Numbered from the stretch's first letter, positions 53,565 to 63,412 are shown. The stretch is 64,000 nt of DNA from Pseudomonas lurida (GCF_002563895.1 NZ_PDJB01000001.1:2835501-2899500), one strand, 5' to 3'. The notes: generated by a model from the letters alone, not told the origin. Numbers and translations are program-made.

Positions 53565-56500
53565 TGACCATGACAGACACACCGCTTTCTCGTGATCAGT
53601 GGCTGGCCAAGGCCGGCGTCCTGTTGATCGTCGATGACGTGCTGCCGCCTTCGGGGCCGGTGGCCAAGGGCGGTACGCCCACTGTAAAACCCAAGGAACT
53701 GGGGCTGTTCATTGCGGTGAATGATGACGGGCTGGTGTATGCGTTCAACGGCCATGTGGACCTGGGCACCGGCATTCGTACCGCGTTGGCGCAAATCGTG
53801 GCCGAAGAGCTGGACCTGGCGATGGATCAGGTGAAGATGGTGCTCGGCGACACCGAGCGCGTGCCGAACCAGGGCGCGACTATCGCCAGCGCCACGTTGC
53901 AGATTTCCGCGGTGCCCCTGCGCAATGCGGCAGCCGAGGCGCGGCGGTTTCTACTGGCGCGGGCAGCGGGGCGCTGGGGTGTGAGCACCGCCAGTCTGAC
54001 GGTGGATGCCGGTGTGATTCAGGCGGCGGACGGGCGCACCACCACCTACTGTGAGCTGGTCAGCGGCCAGCACGACCAATTGCGCATCAGCGGTGACGCG
54101 CCGTTGAAGGCCGTCGAGGACTATCGCCTGGTGGGCAAGGGCGCAGCACGGGTGGACATCCCCGGCAAAGCCACCGGTGAGCTGACCTATGTGCATGACA
54201 TGCGCGTGCCGGGCATGCTCCATGGTCGGGTGATTCGCCCACCCTATGCCGGGCTCGATTGCGGGGATTTTGTCGGTAATAGCCTGCTGAGCGTGGACGA
54301 ATCCTCTATCGCGCACATCCCCGGCGTGGTCGCGGTGGTGGTGATCCGTGACTTCGTGGGCGTGGTGGCGTTGCGTGAGGAGCAGGCAATCAAGGCCGCA
54401 CAAGCCTTGCAGGTGCACTGGAAGCCCTGGAATAACGCCTTGCCGGACATGAGCGATGTCGAGCAAGCCATCCGCGACAACCCCCGTGTGCGCCGCACCG
54501 TTCTCGATCAGGGCACTGTCGATGAGGCCCTGGCCAATGCCAGCCAGCGCATGCCACGCAGTTACCTGTGGCCGTACCAGATGCATGGCTCGATCGGCCC
54601 TTCCTGTGGCGTGGCGGAGTACTCGCCGGCCGGCAGCCGGGTGTGGTCGGGCAGCCAGAACCCGCACCTGCTGCGCGCCGACCTGGCGTGGCTGCTGGAG
54701 TGCGAAGAAGGCCAGATCGATGTGATCCGCATGGAGGCTGCTGGCTGTTACGGGCGCAATTGCGCCGACGATGTGTGCGCCGATGCCTTGCTGTTGTCCC
54801 GTGCGGTCGGCAAGCCGGTGCGCGTGCAACTGACCCGCGAGCAGGAACACCTGTGGGAACCCAAGGGCACCGCGCAATTGATGGAGGTGGACGGCGGCCT
54901 CAACGCCGATGGCAGCATTGCCGCCTACGACTTTGAAACCAGCTACCCCTCCAACGGCGCGCCGACCCTGGCGCTGTTGCTCACCGGGCGCGTCGAGCCG
55001 GTGGCGGCGATGTTCGAGATGGGCGACCGCACCTCGATCCCGCCCTACGACATCGACAATATGCGCGTGACCATCAACGACATGGCGCCCATTGTGCGCG
55101 CCTCGTGGATGCGCGGCGTATCGGCCTTGCCCAACACCTTTGCCCACGAGTCCTATATCGACGAACTGGCCTTCGCTGCCGGCGTCGACCCGGTGGAATA
55201 CCGCCTGCGCTACCTCAAGGACCCGCGGGCCATCGACCTGGTGAAGTCCACCGCCGAACGCGCCAACTGGGCACCGCGCACCGCGCCGATGCAAACCGCC
55301 AACGAAGGCCCGCTGCTGCGTGGCCGCGGCTTTGCCTACGCGCGTTATATCCACAGCAAGTTCCCCGGTTTCGGCGCGGCTTGGGCGGCCTGGGTGGCGG
55401 ACGTGGCCATCGACAGGCAGACCGGCGATGTGTCGGTAACGCGCGTGGTGATCGGCCATGATTCGGGAATGATGATCAACCCGACCGGGGTGCAGCACCA
55501 GATCCACGGCAATGTGATCCAGTCCACCAGCCGTGTGCTGAAGGAGCGGGTAACGTTTGAAGAGTCGACGGTGGCGAGCAAGGAGTGGGGCGGCTATCCG
55601 ATCCTGACCTTCCCCGAAGTACCGAAGATCGACGTGATGATGATGCCGCGCCAGGACCAACCGCCCATGGGCGCCGGCGAGTCGGCCTCAGTACCCAGCG
55701 CGGCGGCGATCGCCAATGCGATCTATGACGCCACCGGCATTCGTTTTCGCGAGTTGCCGATTACCCCGGAGCGGGTGCTGGCGGCGCTGAATGCCGCGAC
55801 GCTGGGTGAGCCTGCCAAGTCGCCGCAAAAGCGCCGCAAGTGGTGGTTCGGCGCGCTGTTCGCCACCTTGGGCGCGGTGCTGGCGACGGCCTGGCCGTTT
55901 CACAATGAGATCGCACCCATTGCACCGCCCAGCGCCGGCACCTGGTCCAAGGCCACCCTGGAACGCGGGCGTTTGCTCGCAGCGGTGGGGGATTGCGCGG
56001 TATGCCACACCGCGCCCGGTGGCGCGACCAATGCCGGTGGGTTGGCCATGGAAACGCCGTTCGGCACGCTGTACAGCAGCAATATTACCCCGGACGTGAA
56101 GACCGGGATCGGCGCCTGGTCGTACCCAGCCTTCGAGCGGGCGATGCGCGACGGTATTGGCCGTGACGGGCGCAACCTGTACCCGGCGTTTCCCTACACG
56201 GCGTTTCGCAATATCAATGAGGCGGATATGCAGGCGCTGTATGCCTACCTGATGTCCCAGGCGCCAGTGAGCCAAGCGCCGACGCCGAATGCCATGCGTT
56301 TTCCGTTCTCTATCCGGCCGTTGATGGCGGGGTGGAATGCGCTGAATTTGCGCCGCGGTGAAATTACGCTGCAGCCTGAGCGCGGCGAGCAGTGGAACCG
56401 TGGCAATTATCTGGTCAACGGCCTGGGCCACTGCGCTGCGTGCCATTCACCGCGCAACTTGATGGGGGCGGAGAAGGGTGGAACGTCTTTCCTGGCGGGC

Positions 56501-57097
56501 GGGACAGTCGATGGCTGGGAGGCGCCGGCGCTGACTGGATTGTCCAAGGCGCCGACGCCGTGGACCGAAGACCAGTTGTTCACCTACCTAAGCACCGGCT
56601 ATTCCGACGCCCACGGCGTGGCCGCAGGTCCGATGGGGCCGGTGGTCAGCGAGTTGTCGAAGCTGGCCAAGGCAGACATCCGCGCCATGGCGGTGTACCT
56701 GGCCTCGTTGAAGGGCGATGCGGCGGCCGAGGCCCAGGTGGCCGCCGCCGTTAGCGTGCCGAACCCCAATGGCCGGCGGGTGTTCGAAGGGGCGTGCAAG
56801 GCCTGCCATGCCGACGGCCTGGGGCCGAAGTTGTTGGGTGTGAGCCCGTCGTTGGCGACCAATACCAACGTGCACAGCGATCAGCCGGATAATTTGATCA
56901 AGGTGATTCTGCAGGGCATCAATACGCCGGCGACCAAGGATCTTGGGTATATGCCAGGGTTCAGGGACAGTTTGTCGAATAGCCAGGTGGCGGATCTGGT
57001 TGCGTATCTACGCGGGCAATTTGCGCCGAATGCGCCGCAGTGGAACGGCTTGGAACAGAAGGTCGCCCACCTGCGCGCCAACCCCGGCACGCACTGA
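53564..57097 (+). CDS. nicB: Nicotinate dehydrogenase large subunit NicB, molybdopterin plus cytochrome c
   Basis: A 1177-residue fusion. Residues 1-750 form the xanthine-dehydrogenase-like molybdenum domain, with the catalytic Glu in PPMGAGESASVPS. A membrane segment follows near residue 760 (WWFGALFATLGAVLATAWPF). The C-terminal third has three c-type haem sites: CAVCH near 811, CAACH near 957 and CKACH near 1078. Electrons thus pass to a cytochrome oxidase rather than to NAD. No FAD domain is present, as in P. putida NicB. The ATG at 53564 overlaps the nicA stop; the ATG at 53570 is an alternative. Confidence 0.94.
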   Translation: MTMTDTPLSRDQWLAKAGVLLIVDDVLPPSGPVAKGGTPTVKPKELGLFIAVNDDGLVYAFNGHVDLGTGIRTALAQIVAEELDLAMDQVKMVLGDTERVPNQGATIASATLQISAVPLRNAAAEARRFLLARAAGRWGVSTASLTVDAGVIQAADGRTTTYCELVSGQHDQLRISGDAPLKAVEDYRLVGKGAARVDIPGKATGELTYVHDMRVPGMLHGRVIRPPYAGLDCGDFVGNSLLSVDESSIAHIPGVVAVVVIRDFVGVVALREEQAIKAAQALQVHWKPWNNALPDMSDVEQAIRDNPRVRRTVLDQGTVDEALANASQRMPRSYLWPYQMHGSIGPSCGVAEYSPAGSRVWSGSQNPHLLRADLAWLLECEEGQIDVIRMEAAGCYGRNCADDVCADALLLSRAVGKPVRVQLTREQEHLWEPKGTAQLMEVDGGLNADGSIAAYDFETSYPSNGAPTLALLLTGRVEPVAAMFEMGDRTSIPPYDIDNMRVTINDMAPIVRASWMRGVSALPNTFAHESYIDELAFAAGVDPVEYRLRYLKDPRAIDLVKSTAERANWAPRTAPMQTANEGPLLRGRGFAYARYIHSKFPGFGAAWAAWVADVAIDRQTGDVSVTRVVIGHDSGMMINPTGVQHQIHGNVIQSTSRVLKERVTFEESTVASKEWGGYPILTFPEVPKIDVMMMPRQDQPPMGAGESASVPSAAAIANAIYDATGIRFRELPITPERVLAALNAATLGEPAKSPQKRRKWWFGALFATLGAVLATAWPFHNEIAPIAPPSAGTWSKATLERGRLLAAVGDCAVCHTAPGGATNAGGLAMETPFGTLYSSNITPDVKTGIGAWSYPAFERAMRDGIGRDGRNLYPAFPYTAFRNINEADMQALYAYLMSQAPVSQAPTPNAMRFPFSIRPLMAGWNALNLRRGEITLQPERGEQWNRGNYLVNGLGHCAACHSPRNLMGAEKGGTSFLAGGTVDGWEAPALTGLSKAPTPWTEDQLFTYLSTGYSDAHGVAAGPMGPVVSELSKLAKADIRAMAVYLASLKGDAAAEAQVAAAVSVPNPNGRRVFEGACKACHADGLGPKLLGVSPSLATNTNVHSDQPDNLIKVILQGINTPATKDLGYMPGFRDSLSNSQVADLVAYLRGQFAPNAPQWNGLEQKVAHLRANPGTH

Positions 57098-57122
57098 TCG
57101 TTCAAGGCCTATGAGGACCAGA

Positions 57123-57150
57123 TGTGGGAGCTGGCAAGCCAGCTCCCACA
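57123..57150. repeat. Compact REP palindrome between nicB and nicS
   Basis: A near-perfect palindrome, TGTGGGAGCTGGC facing GCCAGCTCCCACA, with almost no loop. It stands between the convergent nicB and nicS genes and may end both transcripts. Confidence 0.75.
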
Positions 57151-57164
57151 ATGTGATCCGGTTT

Positions 57165-57812
57165 CTATAGTGGGATCGGTGTTACACCCCGCACCACCAA
57201 ATCACTGATAAACCCCAGCCAATCCTGCTGCTGACCCTTGCCCGCCAGGTCTTCACCGAGGAACGAGCTGAGGGTGTGGCGGTTGGAGTTATAGAAGTAG
57301 CACAGCGAGGCAATCATCAAGTACACATGCTTGAGGTCCACATCCAGGCGGAAAATCCCCTGGGCCTGGCCGGCTTCGATGATCGGCTTCAGCACGCCCA
57401 CCGCTTCTCCCGACAACCTGCGCATCTCGCCGGATTGTTGCGCGTGCTTGCCCTGGTGCAGGTTCTCGATGCTCAAGATCGCCACGAACTCCGGGTGCTT
57501 GACGTAGTAATTCCAGATGAACGCGACAAGGTCGCGCAAGGCCTGCTCCGGAGCTTCCAGGTTCAGCTTTAGCGTGCTTTCGGCTTTATTGAATTGCTCG
57601 TAGGTGTGTTCCAGCACGCAGACGAACAGGTGTTCCTTGCTGCCGAAATAGTAATAGAGCATGCGGTCGTTGGAGTCGGCTTCCTTGGAGATGGCGTCGA
57701 CGCGCCCGCCGGAATAGCCGTCGCGGGTGAACACCTTGACGGCGGCCTGGAGGATGCGCGCTCGGGTCTGGTCGGCCTGTTGGGCGCGGATGCCGGTCTT
57801 CTTGATCGCCAT
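57165..57812 (-). CDS. nicS: TetR-family regulator NicS
   Basis: A 215-residue TetR-type regulator. The helix-turn-helix is KVFTRDGYSGGRVDAISKEA, then SNDRMLYYYFGSKEHLF. The ATG at 57812 (MAIKKTGIRAQQ) is the family-like start. By position after nicAB it is NicS, the repressor that controls nicAB in response to nicotinate in P. putida. It is divergent from the gamma-glutamyltransferase gene. Confidence 0.9.
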   Translation of the reverse strand: MAIKKTGIRAQQADQTRARILQAAVKVFTRDGYSGGRVDAISKEADSNDRMLYYYFGSKEHLFVCVLEHTYEQFNKAESTLKLNLEAPEQALRDLVAFIWNYYVKHPEFVAILSIENLHQGKHAQQSGEMRRLSGEAVGVLKPIIEAGQAQGIFRLDVDLKHVYLMIASLCYFYNSNRHTLSSFLGEDLAGKGQQQDWLGFISDLVVRGVTPIPL

Positions 57813-57972
57813 ATCAAAGTGCCTTGCAGGACAGTCAGGGCGCGAAATATAGCATGGGCTTTTTTCGGGCCGTTCTGTGACCGACAAGTTCTGTAACAAA
57901 AACGCCATCGCGCTGGGGATTGATTCCGTGACGGGCTATTTTGGTGCGTCTCAATAACTAGAGTAGCCATGG

Positions 57973-59697
57973 ATGAAATACCAACCCTTCAGCCGTACCT
58001 TGATTGCCACAGCCCTGGTGTTGATGGTCAGTGGTGTGCAAGCCGCTTCCCAGGCCCCGGTGGCCGGTGAAAATGGCATGGTGGTGACGGCCCAGCATTT
58101 GGCAACTCATGTGGGTGTGGATGTGCTCAAGGCCGGTGGCAATGCGGTCGATGCGGCCGTAGCCGTGGGCTATGCGCTGGCGGTGGTGTATCCGGCTGCG
58201 GGCAACCTGGGCGGCGGCGGATTCATGACCGTGCAACTGGCGGACGGTCGCAAGACCTTCCTCGACTTCCGCGAAAAAGCCCCGCTGGCGGCCACCGCCA
58301 ATATGTACCTGGATAAAGAGGGCAACGTCATCGAAGGCTTGAGCGCCAAGGGGCACCTGGCCGTCGGCGTACCTGGCACAGTGTCGGGGATGGAACTGGC
58401 CCTGAGCAAATACGGCACCCTCAAGCGCGCCCAGGTGATTGCCCCGGCGATCAAGCTGGCGGAAAACGGCTTTGCCCTGGAGCAGGGCGATATCGACCTG
58501 CTGCACACCGCCACCGGCGAGTTTGAAAAAGACAAGGACATGCGCGGGATCTTCCTGCACAACGGCCAGCCCATGCAGGTGGGCCAGAAGCTGGTGCAGA
58601 AAGACCTGGCCAAGACCCTCAAGGAAATCTCGGCCAAGGGCAGCGACGGCTTCTATAAAGGTTGGGTCGCCAAGGCCCTGGTGGACTCCAGCCAGGCTGG
58701 CAAAGGCATCATCACCCAGGCTGACCTCGACAAGTACAAGACCCGCGAGCTGGCGCCCATCGAGTGCGACTACCGTGGCTACCACGTGGTCTCGGCACCG
58801 CCTCCGAGCTCCGGCGGCGTGGTGATCTGCCAGATCATGAACATCCTCGAAGGCTACCCGATGGCCGACCTCGGCTACCATTCGGCCCAGGGCCTGCACT
58901 ACCAGATCGAGGCCATGCGCCACGCCTACGTGGACCGCAACAGCTACCTCGGCGACCCGGATTTCGTGAAGAACCCGATCGAGCACCTGCTGGATAAAAA
59001 CTACGCGGCGAAATTGCGTGACGCGATCGAGCCGCAGAAGGCCGGCGATTCCCAGGCGATCAAGCCGGGCGTGTCGCCCCATGAAGGCAACAACACCACC
59101 CACTACTCCATCGTCGACAAGTGGGGCAACGCGGTATCGGTCACCTACACCCTCAACGACTGGTTTGGTGCGGGCGTGATGGCGAGCAAGACCGGGGTGA
59201 TCCTCAACGATGAAATGGACGACTTCACCGTCAAGGTCGGCGTGCCGAACATGTACGGCCTGGTCCAGGGTGAAGCCAACGCCATTGCGCCGGGCAAGGC
59301 GCCGCTGTCGTCGATGAGCCCGACCATCGTGACCAAGGACGGCAAGGCCGTGATGGTGGTGGGGACACCGGGTGGCAGCCGTATCATCACCGCCACCTTG
59401 CTGACGATCCTGAATGTCATCGACTACAAGATGAACATCCAGGAGGCTGTGGACGCGCCGCGCTTCCACCAGCAGTGGATGCCGGAAACCACTAACCTTG
59501 AGACCTTCGCGGTCAGCCCGGACACCCAGAAGATCCTCGAAAGCTGGGGCCACAAGTTTGCAGGCCCGCAAGATGCCAACCACTTGGCGGCGATCCTGGT
59601 TGGCGCGCCGTCCCTGGGCGGCAAGCCGGTGGGTAACAACCGCTTCTATGGCGCGAATGACCCGCGTCGCAACACGGGGCTGTCATTGGGCTACTGA
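57973..59697 (+). CDS. ggt: Gamma-glutamyltransferase
   Basis: A 574-residue periplasmic N-terminal nucleophile hydrolase. The signal peptide ends MVSGVQAAS. The autocleavage site and nucleophile Thr375 start the small subunit (TTHYSIVDKWGNAVS). Other landmarks are GGNAVDAAVAVGYALAVVYP and PGGSRIITATLLTILNV. It hydrolyses or transfers gamma-glutamyl groups from glutathione and similar peptides. Confidence 0.94.
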   Translation: MKYQPFSRTLIATALVLMVSGVQAASQAPVAGENGMVVTAQHLATHVGVDVLKAGGNAVDAAVAVGYALAVVYPAAGNLGGGGFMTVQLADGRKTFLDFREKAPLAATANMYLDKEGNVIEGLSAKGHLAVGVPGTVSGMELALSKYGTLKRAQVIAPAIKLAENGFALEQGDIDLLHTATGEFEKDKDMRGIFLHNGQPMQVGQKLVQKDLAKTLKEISAKGSDGFYKGWVAKALVDSSQAGKGIITQADLDKYKTRELAPIECDYRGYHVVSAPPPSSGGVVICQIMNILEGYPMADLGYHSAQGLHYQIEAMRHAYVDRNSYLGDPDFVKNPIEHLLDKNYAAKLRDAIEPQKAGDSQAIKPGVSPHEGNNTTHYSIVDKWGNAVSVTYTLNDWFGAGVMASKTGVILNDEMDDFTVKVGVPNMYGLVQGEANAIAPGKAPLSSMSPTIVTKDGKAVMVVGTPGGSRIITATLLTILNVIDYKMNIQEAVDAPRFHQQWMPETTNLETFAVSPDTQKILESWGHKFAGPQDANHLAAILVGAPSLGGKPVGNNRFYGANDPRRNTGLSLGY

Positions 59698-59720
59698 GGC
59701 CTGATGCGCTACAAAATGCC

Positions 59721-59740
59721 GGCGCGGGCAAGTCCGCGCC
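59721..59740 (+). terminator. Hairpin after ggt
   Basis: GGCGCGG-GCAAGT-CCGCGCC is a perfect seven-base GC stem 24 bases after the ggt stop. There is no T tract, so it may be a weak terminator or an RNA 3' stabiliser. Confidence 0.4.
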
Positions 59741-59818
59741 CGCATCTGGAGGTGTGTGGGATTGAACATCCGCGCCTCTCCAAGGCTCTACCCCAAGAGC
59801 CCCGGCAGGACACCGCCC

Positions 59819-60613
59819 ATGAAAGCGCTGAAAATCGCCACCTTCAACATCAACGGCATTCGTGCCCGGTTGCCGAACCTGCTGGAATGGCTGGCGCGGG
59901 AACAACCCGACGTGGTGTGTCTGCAGGAGCTCAAGGCCCCGGAAAGCCTGTTCCCCTACGCCGATCTCGACACGGCCGGTTATGGCGCGATCTGCCTGGG
60001 GCAAGCGTCGTGGAACGGGGTGGCGATCCTGGCCCGGGATGCCCAGCCACTGGAGAGCCGGCGCGGTTTGCCCGGCGATGACGGCGACACGCAAAGCCGC
60101 TATATCGAAGCCGCCGTGCATGGCGTATTGGTCGGCTGCCTGTATTTGCCCAATGGCAACCCGCAGCCCGGGCCGAAGTTCGCGTACAAACTGGCCTGGT
60201 TCGAGCGGCTGATCGCCTATGCGAAGGCGCTGCAAGCCAGTGAACATCCGGTGTTGCTGGCCGGGGACTTCAACGTGGTGCCCACTGACCAGGATATCTA
60301 CAACCCACGCTCCTGGCTCAAGGATGCATTGCTGCAACCGCAAGGCCGCGAGGCCTACCAGCGCCTGCTTGACCAGGGCTGGACCGACGCCGTGCGCCAT
60401 TTGTACCCCGATGAGCGCGTCTATACCTTCTGGGATTACTGGCGCCAGCATTGGCAGAAAAATGCCGGCCTGCGCATCGATCACCTGTTGCTCAACCCGG
60501 CGCTCGCGCCTTACTTGAAAGAGGCGGGCGTGGATGCCTGGGTGCGCAACGAGCCTCACCCCAGCGACCATGCGCCGACGTGGATTCAACTGGGGACGCG
60601 CAAAACGCGTTAA
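59819..60613 (+). CDS. xthA: Exodeoxyribonuclease III
   Basis: A 264-residue AP endonuclease/3'-5' exonuclease. Conserved motifs are IATFNINGIRARLPNLLEWL, VCLQELKAPE (metal Glu), LLAGDFNVVPTDQDI and LRIDHLLLNP, ending with the catalytic His in HPSDHAPTW. The ATG at 59819 is the family start. The stop overlaps the convergent Rieske-FAD reductase gene by four bases. Acts in base excision repair. Confidence 0.9.
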   Translation: MKALKIATFNINGIRARLPNLLEWLAREQPDVVCLQELKAPESLFPYADLDTAGYGAICLGQASWNGVAILARDAQPLESRRGLPGDDGDTQSRYIEAAVHGVLVGCLYLPNGNPQPGPKFAYKLAWFERLIAYAKALQASEHPVLLAGDFNVVPTDQDIYNPRSWLKDALLQPQGREAYQRLLDQGWTDAVRHLYPDERVYTFWDYWRQHWQKNAGLRIDHLLLNPALAPYLKEAGVDAWVRNEPHPSDHAPTWIQLGTRKTR

Positions 60614-62115
60614 CGGCTGCGGATCAGTTCAAGGGCTTTGGCCTTATCCAACGGGTGTTGCATACGTTGTGACAGGCGCGCCACCGCTTGTTGATGCTCG
60701 CAGGCGATCACTGCTTCGACCTGATCGCCATGGCAGAGCAGGGCGATGAAATCATGCTGTTGCAGGTCGCCTTCCAGGTGCAACCGGTTCCAGTGCTGCG
60801 GGTGGCCGAGGACTTCGAAAGTCTTGTCGAAGTGGTAGGTCCAGAAGAACGGCACGTCGGCGTACGCCAGGGCTTCACCCAGCATGTTGCGCGCCGCCAG
60901 CACGCCGAGCTGCTGGGCCACGCGCCAGTGTTCGATGCGCGTGGGCTGGTGTTGCCATGGGAACGTCACGTTGTCGCCGGCGGCCCACAGTCCCGGTGCT
61001 GCCAGCAGGCAATCATCGACGACCAGCGAGTGATCCTCGGCTTTCGTGACGCCTTCGACAAAGGCGGTGGCGGGTGTGACGCCGACGCCCACCAGCACCA
61101 GGTCGGCTGCCAGGCGATTGCCATTTTTTAACAGTACGGTACTGACGGCGCCATGCCCGTCCAGGCGCTCCGGCTCGGTGTTGCTGTGGAATATGACCCC
61201 GTTGGCCTCGTGCAATTGGCGCAAGGCGGCACCGATGCGCTTGCCCAGTTGCGCCGCCAGCGGGATGGCGTGGCGGCTGACCACTTGCACCACCAGGCCA
61301 CGTTGACGCAAGGCCGACGCCGCTTCCAGGCCGATGAAACTGTCACCGATGATCACCGCGCAGGTGGCCGATTCTGCGCTGGCGCTGATGCGCGCGGCGT
61401 CTTCGCGGCTGCGCAATACGAACACGTTGTTCAGTGCGGCGCCGGGAATATCCAGGGGCTGGGCTTGGCCACCGGTGGCGACCAGCGCGGCGTCGTAGTG
61501 GTAATGGCGACCGTCAGCCAACTCGATGCGTTTGGCGACGCCGTCCAGGCGTTGCACTTGGCCGTGAACATTCACCGCTTCGTCCAGCAGTGACGGGGTG
61601 TCATCGGCCGCCATTTCGCCGGCAATCACGAATTTGCTCAGGGCGGTGCGGTCGTAGGCCGGCCGCTGTTCGCGGTCGATCCACAGCAAGCGCCCGGCAA
61701 ACCCGTGGCGCTTCAAGGCAGCCACGGCGGCGGCACCCGCGGCACCGGCGCCGATCACGGCAAAACAGCGACCGTCTGCAGGGGGGGTTACTGACTCGGC
61801 AGTGAGGGGTTCGTCGCCGACGCTCACCACGCCATCGTGAACGTGCACCGGGTATTGCTTGAGCCCGACCAGTGCCAGTGGTTCGCGCACGGCCCCGCTG
61901 TCCACGGCAAACGCTGCCTTATGCCAGGGGCACACGATGTGACCTTTACAGATGACGCCTTCTTCCAGCGGCGCACCCGCGTGCGGGCAGTCCGCCTGGA
62001 AAGCCCGTACCTGGTCGCCGACGCGTACCAGCAGCAGGGGATGCGCTGCGGTCTGGACGCGAACACCCCGGTTTTCAGGCAAATTGATCAGGCGAGCAAC
62101 GATGCGCACATTCAT
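60610..62115 (-). CDS. Rieske-domain FAD-dependent reductase (AIFM3-like)
   Basis: A 501-residue flavoprotein with an N-terminal Rieske [2Fe-2S] domain (CPHAGAPLEEG and CPWHKAAF, residues 43-70), then FAD and NAD-binding halves (FAVIGAGAAGAAAVAALKRHG near 120 and CAVIIGDSFIGLEAASALRQ near 252). The C-terminal FAD contact is LWAAGDNVTF. The layout matches AIF-like/ferredoxin reductase family proteins that carry their own Rieske centre. Electron partner unknown. AAGGAGA supports the ATG at 62115. Confidence 0.9.
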   Translation of the reverse strand: MNVRIVARLINLPENRGVRVQTAAHPLLLVRVGDQVRAFQADCPHAGAPLEEGVICKGHIVCPWHKAAFAVDSGAVREPLALVGLKQYPVHVHDGVVSVGDEPLTAESVTPPADGRCFAVIGAGAAGAAAVAALKRHGFAGRLLWIDREQRPAYDRTALSKFVIAGEMAADDTPSLLDEAVNVHGQVQRLDGVAKRIELADGRHYHYDAALVATGGQAQPLDIPGAALNNVFVLRSREDAARISASAESATCAVIIGDSFIGLEAASALRQRGLVVQVVSRHAIPLAAQLGKRIGAALRQLHEANGVIFHSNTEPERLDGHGAVSTVLLKNGNRLAADLVLVGVGVTPATAFVEGVTKAEDHSLVVDDCLLAAPGLWAAGDNVTFPWQHQPTRIEHWRVAQQLGVLAARNMLGEALAYADVPFFWTYHFDKTFEVLGHPQHWNRLHLEGDLQQHDFIALLCHGDQVEAVIACEHQQAVARLSQRMQHPLDKAKALELIRSR

Positions 62116-62184
62116 GGGCCAGTCTCCTTTAGAAGGTTGACTGGCGAGCAGGGCGATGGACTGCGTTGGCCCGATGGTCGGTCG

Positions 62185-62706
62185 CTAGGCGAGCAACCTC
62201 GCAACGGCGGCGAAGGCCGTGGCGCGGCGCTGTGCCCAATCCCCGCCTATCACCACCAGCGGTTGCCGGTGCTGCTGCATCCAGTCCAGGCTGGCCTGGA
62301 AAAACGCCTGGCGATCCGCCAGTTCCGGTTGGCAGCGCTGGCCGTCGGCGGTCCACTCCACATCATCCGGCGACAGCAGCAGGTGCAGGTCGTAGTGGCG
62401 TGCCAGCAGTTCACTGTCGAGCCAGGCCGGGTAGTCGCCGAACAGGGTCTGACTCCAGAGTTTGTTGGTCAGCAGGTGTGTGTCGAGGATCAACAGCCGT
62501 GGCTGTCTGGCGCGGGCGGCGTCTTCCCAGGCCAGTTGGCCATGGGCGATGTCCGGGATGTCCGCCAGGCGGGTGTCGCGTTGATGGTGATCGATGAAAT
62601 AGCGCACATATTCACCCACCATCAACCCGCCGAAATGCGTTTGCAGTTCTGCCGCCAGCCAGCTTTTGCCGCTGGATTCGGGGCCGGCCAGTACCACCAC
62701 CTTCAT
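62185..62706 (-). CDS. Ribosylnicotinamide kinase-like P-loop protein (NadR C-terminal type)
   Basis: A 173-residue P-loop ATPase. Walker A is VVLAGPESSGKSWLA, followed by a VGEYVRYF segment and LLILDTHLLTNKLW, the pattern of the NadR kinase domain. It lacks the NadR adenylyltransferase and helix-turn-helix parts. The ATG at 62706 overlaps the pnuC stop by four bases, so the two work together: PnuC brings in nicotinamide riboside and this protein would phosphorylate it to NMN. Confidence 0.85.
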   Translation of the reverse strand: MKVVVLAGPESSGKSWLAAELQTHFGGLMVGEYVRYFIDHHQRDTRLADIPDIAHGQLAWEDAARARQPRLLILDTHLLTNKLWSQTLFGDYPAWLDSELLARHYDLHLLLSPDDVEWTADGQRCQPELADRQAFFQASLDWMQQHRQPLVVIGGDWAQRRATAFAAVARLLA

Positions 62707-63266
62707 GCGTGCAACGCCGGGTCGGCACGCCATTCACGCCAGCCCTGCACGGCGATCACGGTGAACAGCGCGTAAAGCGCAGCGGTGAGGTAGAGGCCTT
62801 TGTAGAGGAACAGCCCGACGAAGATCACATCCACGGCAATCCACAGGGGCCAGCATTGCACGCGCTTTTGCGCCATCCACATTTGTGCCACCAGGCTGAA
62901 CCCGGTCAGGGCGGCATCCAGCCAGGGCTGGGCGGCGTCGGTCCAGTGCGCCATGGCGGCGCCGAGCAGCAGGCTGCCGATTGCGCCCACCGCCAGGCTG
63001 GCAATGATGGCTGGCACGCCCAGGCTGGTCACCTGCCGACCCTGCTTGACCTCGCCGGCACGGGTCCACTGCCACCACCCGTAGACTTGCAGGGCGGCGT
63101 AGACCACCTGCAAGAGCATGTCGGAATAGAGCTTCACGTCGAAGAACACCCAGGTGTAGAGCAACACCATCACCAACCCGATGGGCCAGCACCAGGGGTT
63201 CTGCTTGACCGTCAGCCACACGGCGATCACCCCCAGGGCGGCAGCGAACAGTTCAAGCCCGGACAT
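62703..63266 (-). CDS. pnuC: Nicotinamide riboside transporter PnuC
   Basis: A 187-residue inner-membrane protein with seven helices. The conserved WLTVKQNPWCWPIGLV and QVYGWWQW are PnuC signatures, and KRVQCWPLWIAVDVIFVGLF holds the second WPxW-like ring motif. The ATG at 63266 (MSGLELFAAALGV) matches the family start. Coupled to the NadR-like kinase gene, whose phosphorylation step traps the riboside in the cell. Confidence 0.93.
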   Translation of the reverse strand: MSGLELFAAALGVIAVWLTVKQNPWCWPIGLVMVLLYTWVFFDVKLYSDMLLQVVYAALQVYGWWQWTRAGEVKQGRQVTSLGVPAIIASLAVGAIGSLLLGAAMAHWTDAAQPWLDAALTGFSLVAQMWMAQKRVQCWPLWIAVDVIFVGLFLYKGLYLTAALYALFTVIAVQGWREWRADPALHA

Positions 63267-63320
63267 GGTGGTTCCTTGGGAGAGTGGAAGAGGGCGGGGA
63301 TTGTAACCAAAGATGATCCT

Positions 63321-63402
63321 TTGTAGGAGCTGGCTTGCCGGCGATGGCGGCCTTGAGTGTTGCGCCGCTCTCAAGGGCTTCATCGCCGGCAAGCCGGCTG
63401 CT
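63321..63402. repeat. REP inverted repeat pair
   Basis: TTGTAGGAGCTGGCTTGCCG near 63321 and its inverse CGCCGGCAAGCCGGCTGCTA near 63384 lie between pnuC and the chemoreceptor gene, likely the 3' end of the latter's transcript. Confidence 0.75.
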
Positions 63403-63412
63403 AAGGGGGGTA

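Noticed and set aside
53951..55660. A 569-codon open frame on the minus strand inside nicB
   Set aside because: It lies fully within nicB, has no recognisable domain and shows the His/Gly/Arg-rich composition typical of antisense shadows in GC-rich DNA.
57958..59583. A 541-codon minus-strand frame over the ggt gene
   Set aside because: The sense strand encodes a complete gamma-glutamyltransferase with its active site; the antisense product has repetitive low-complexity composition.
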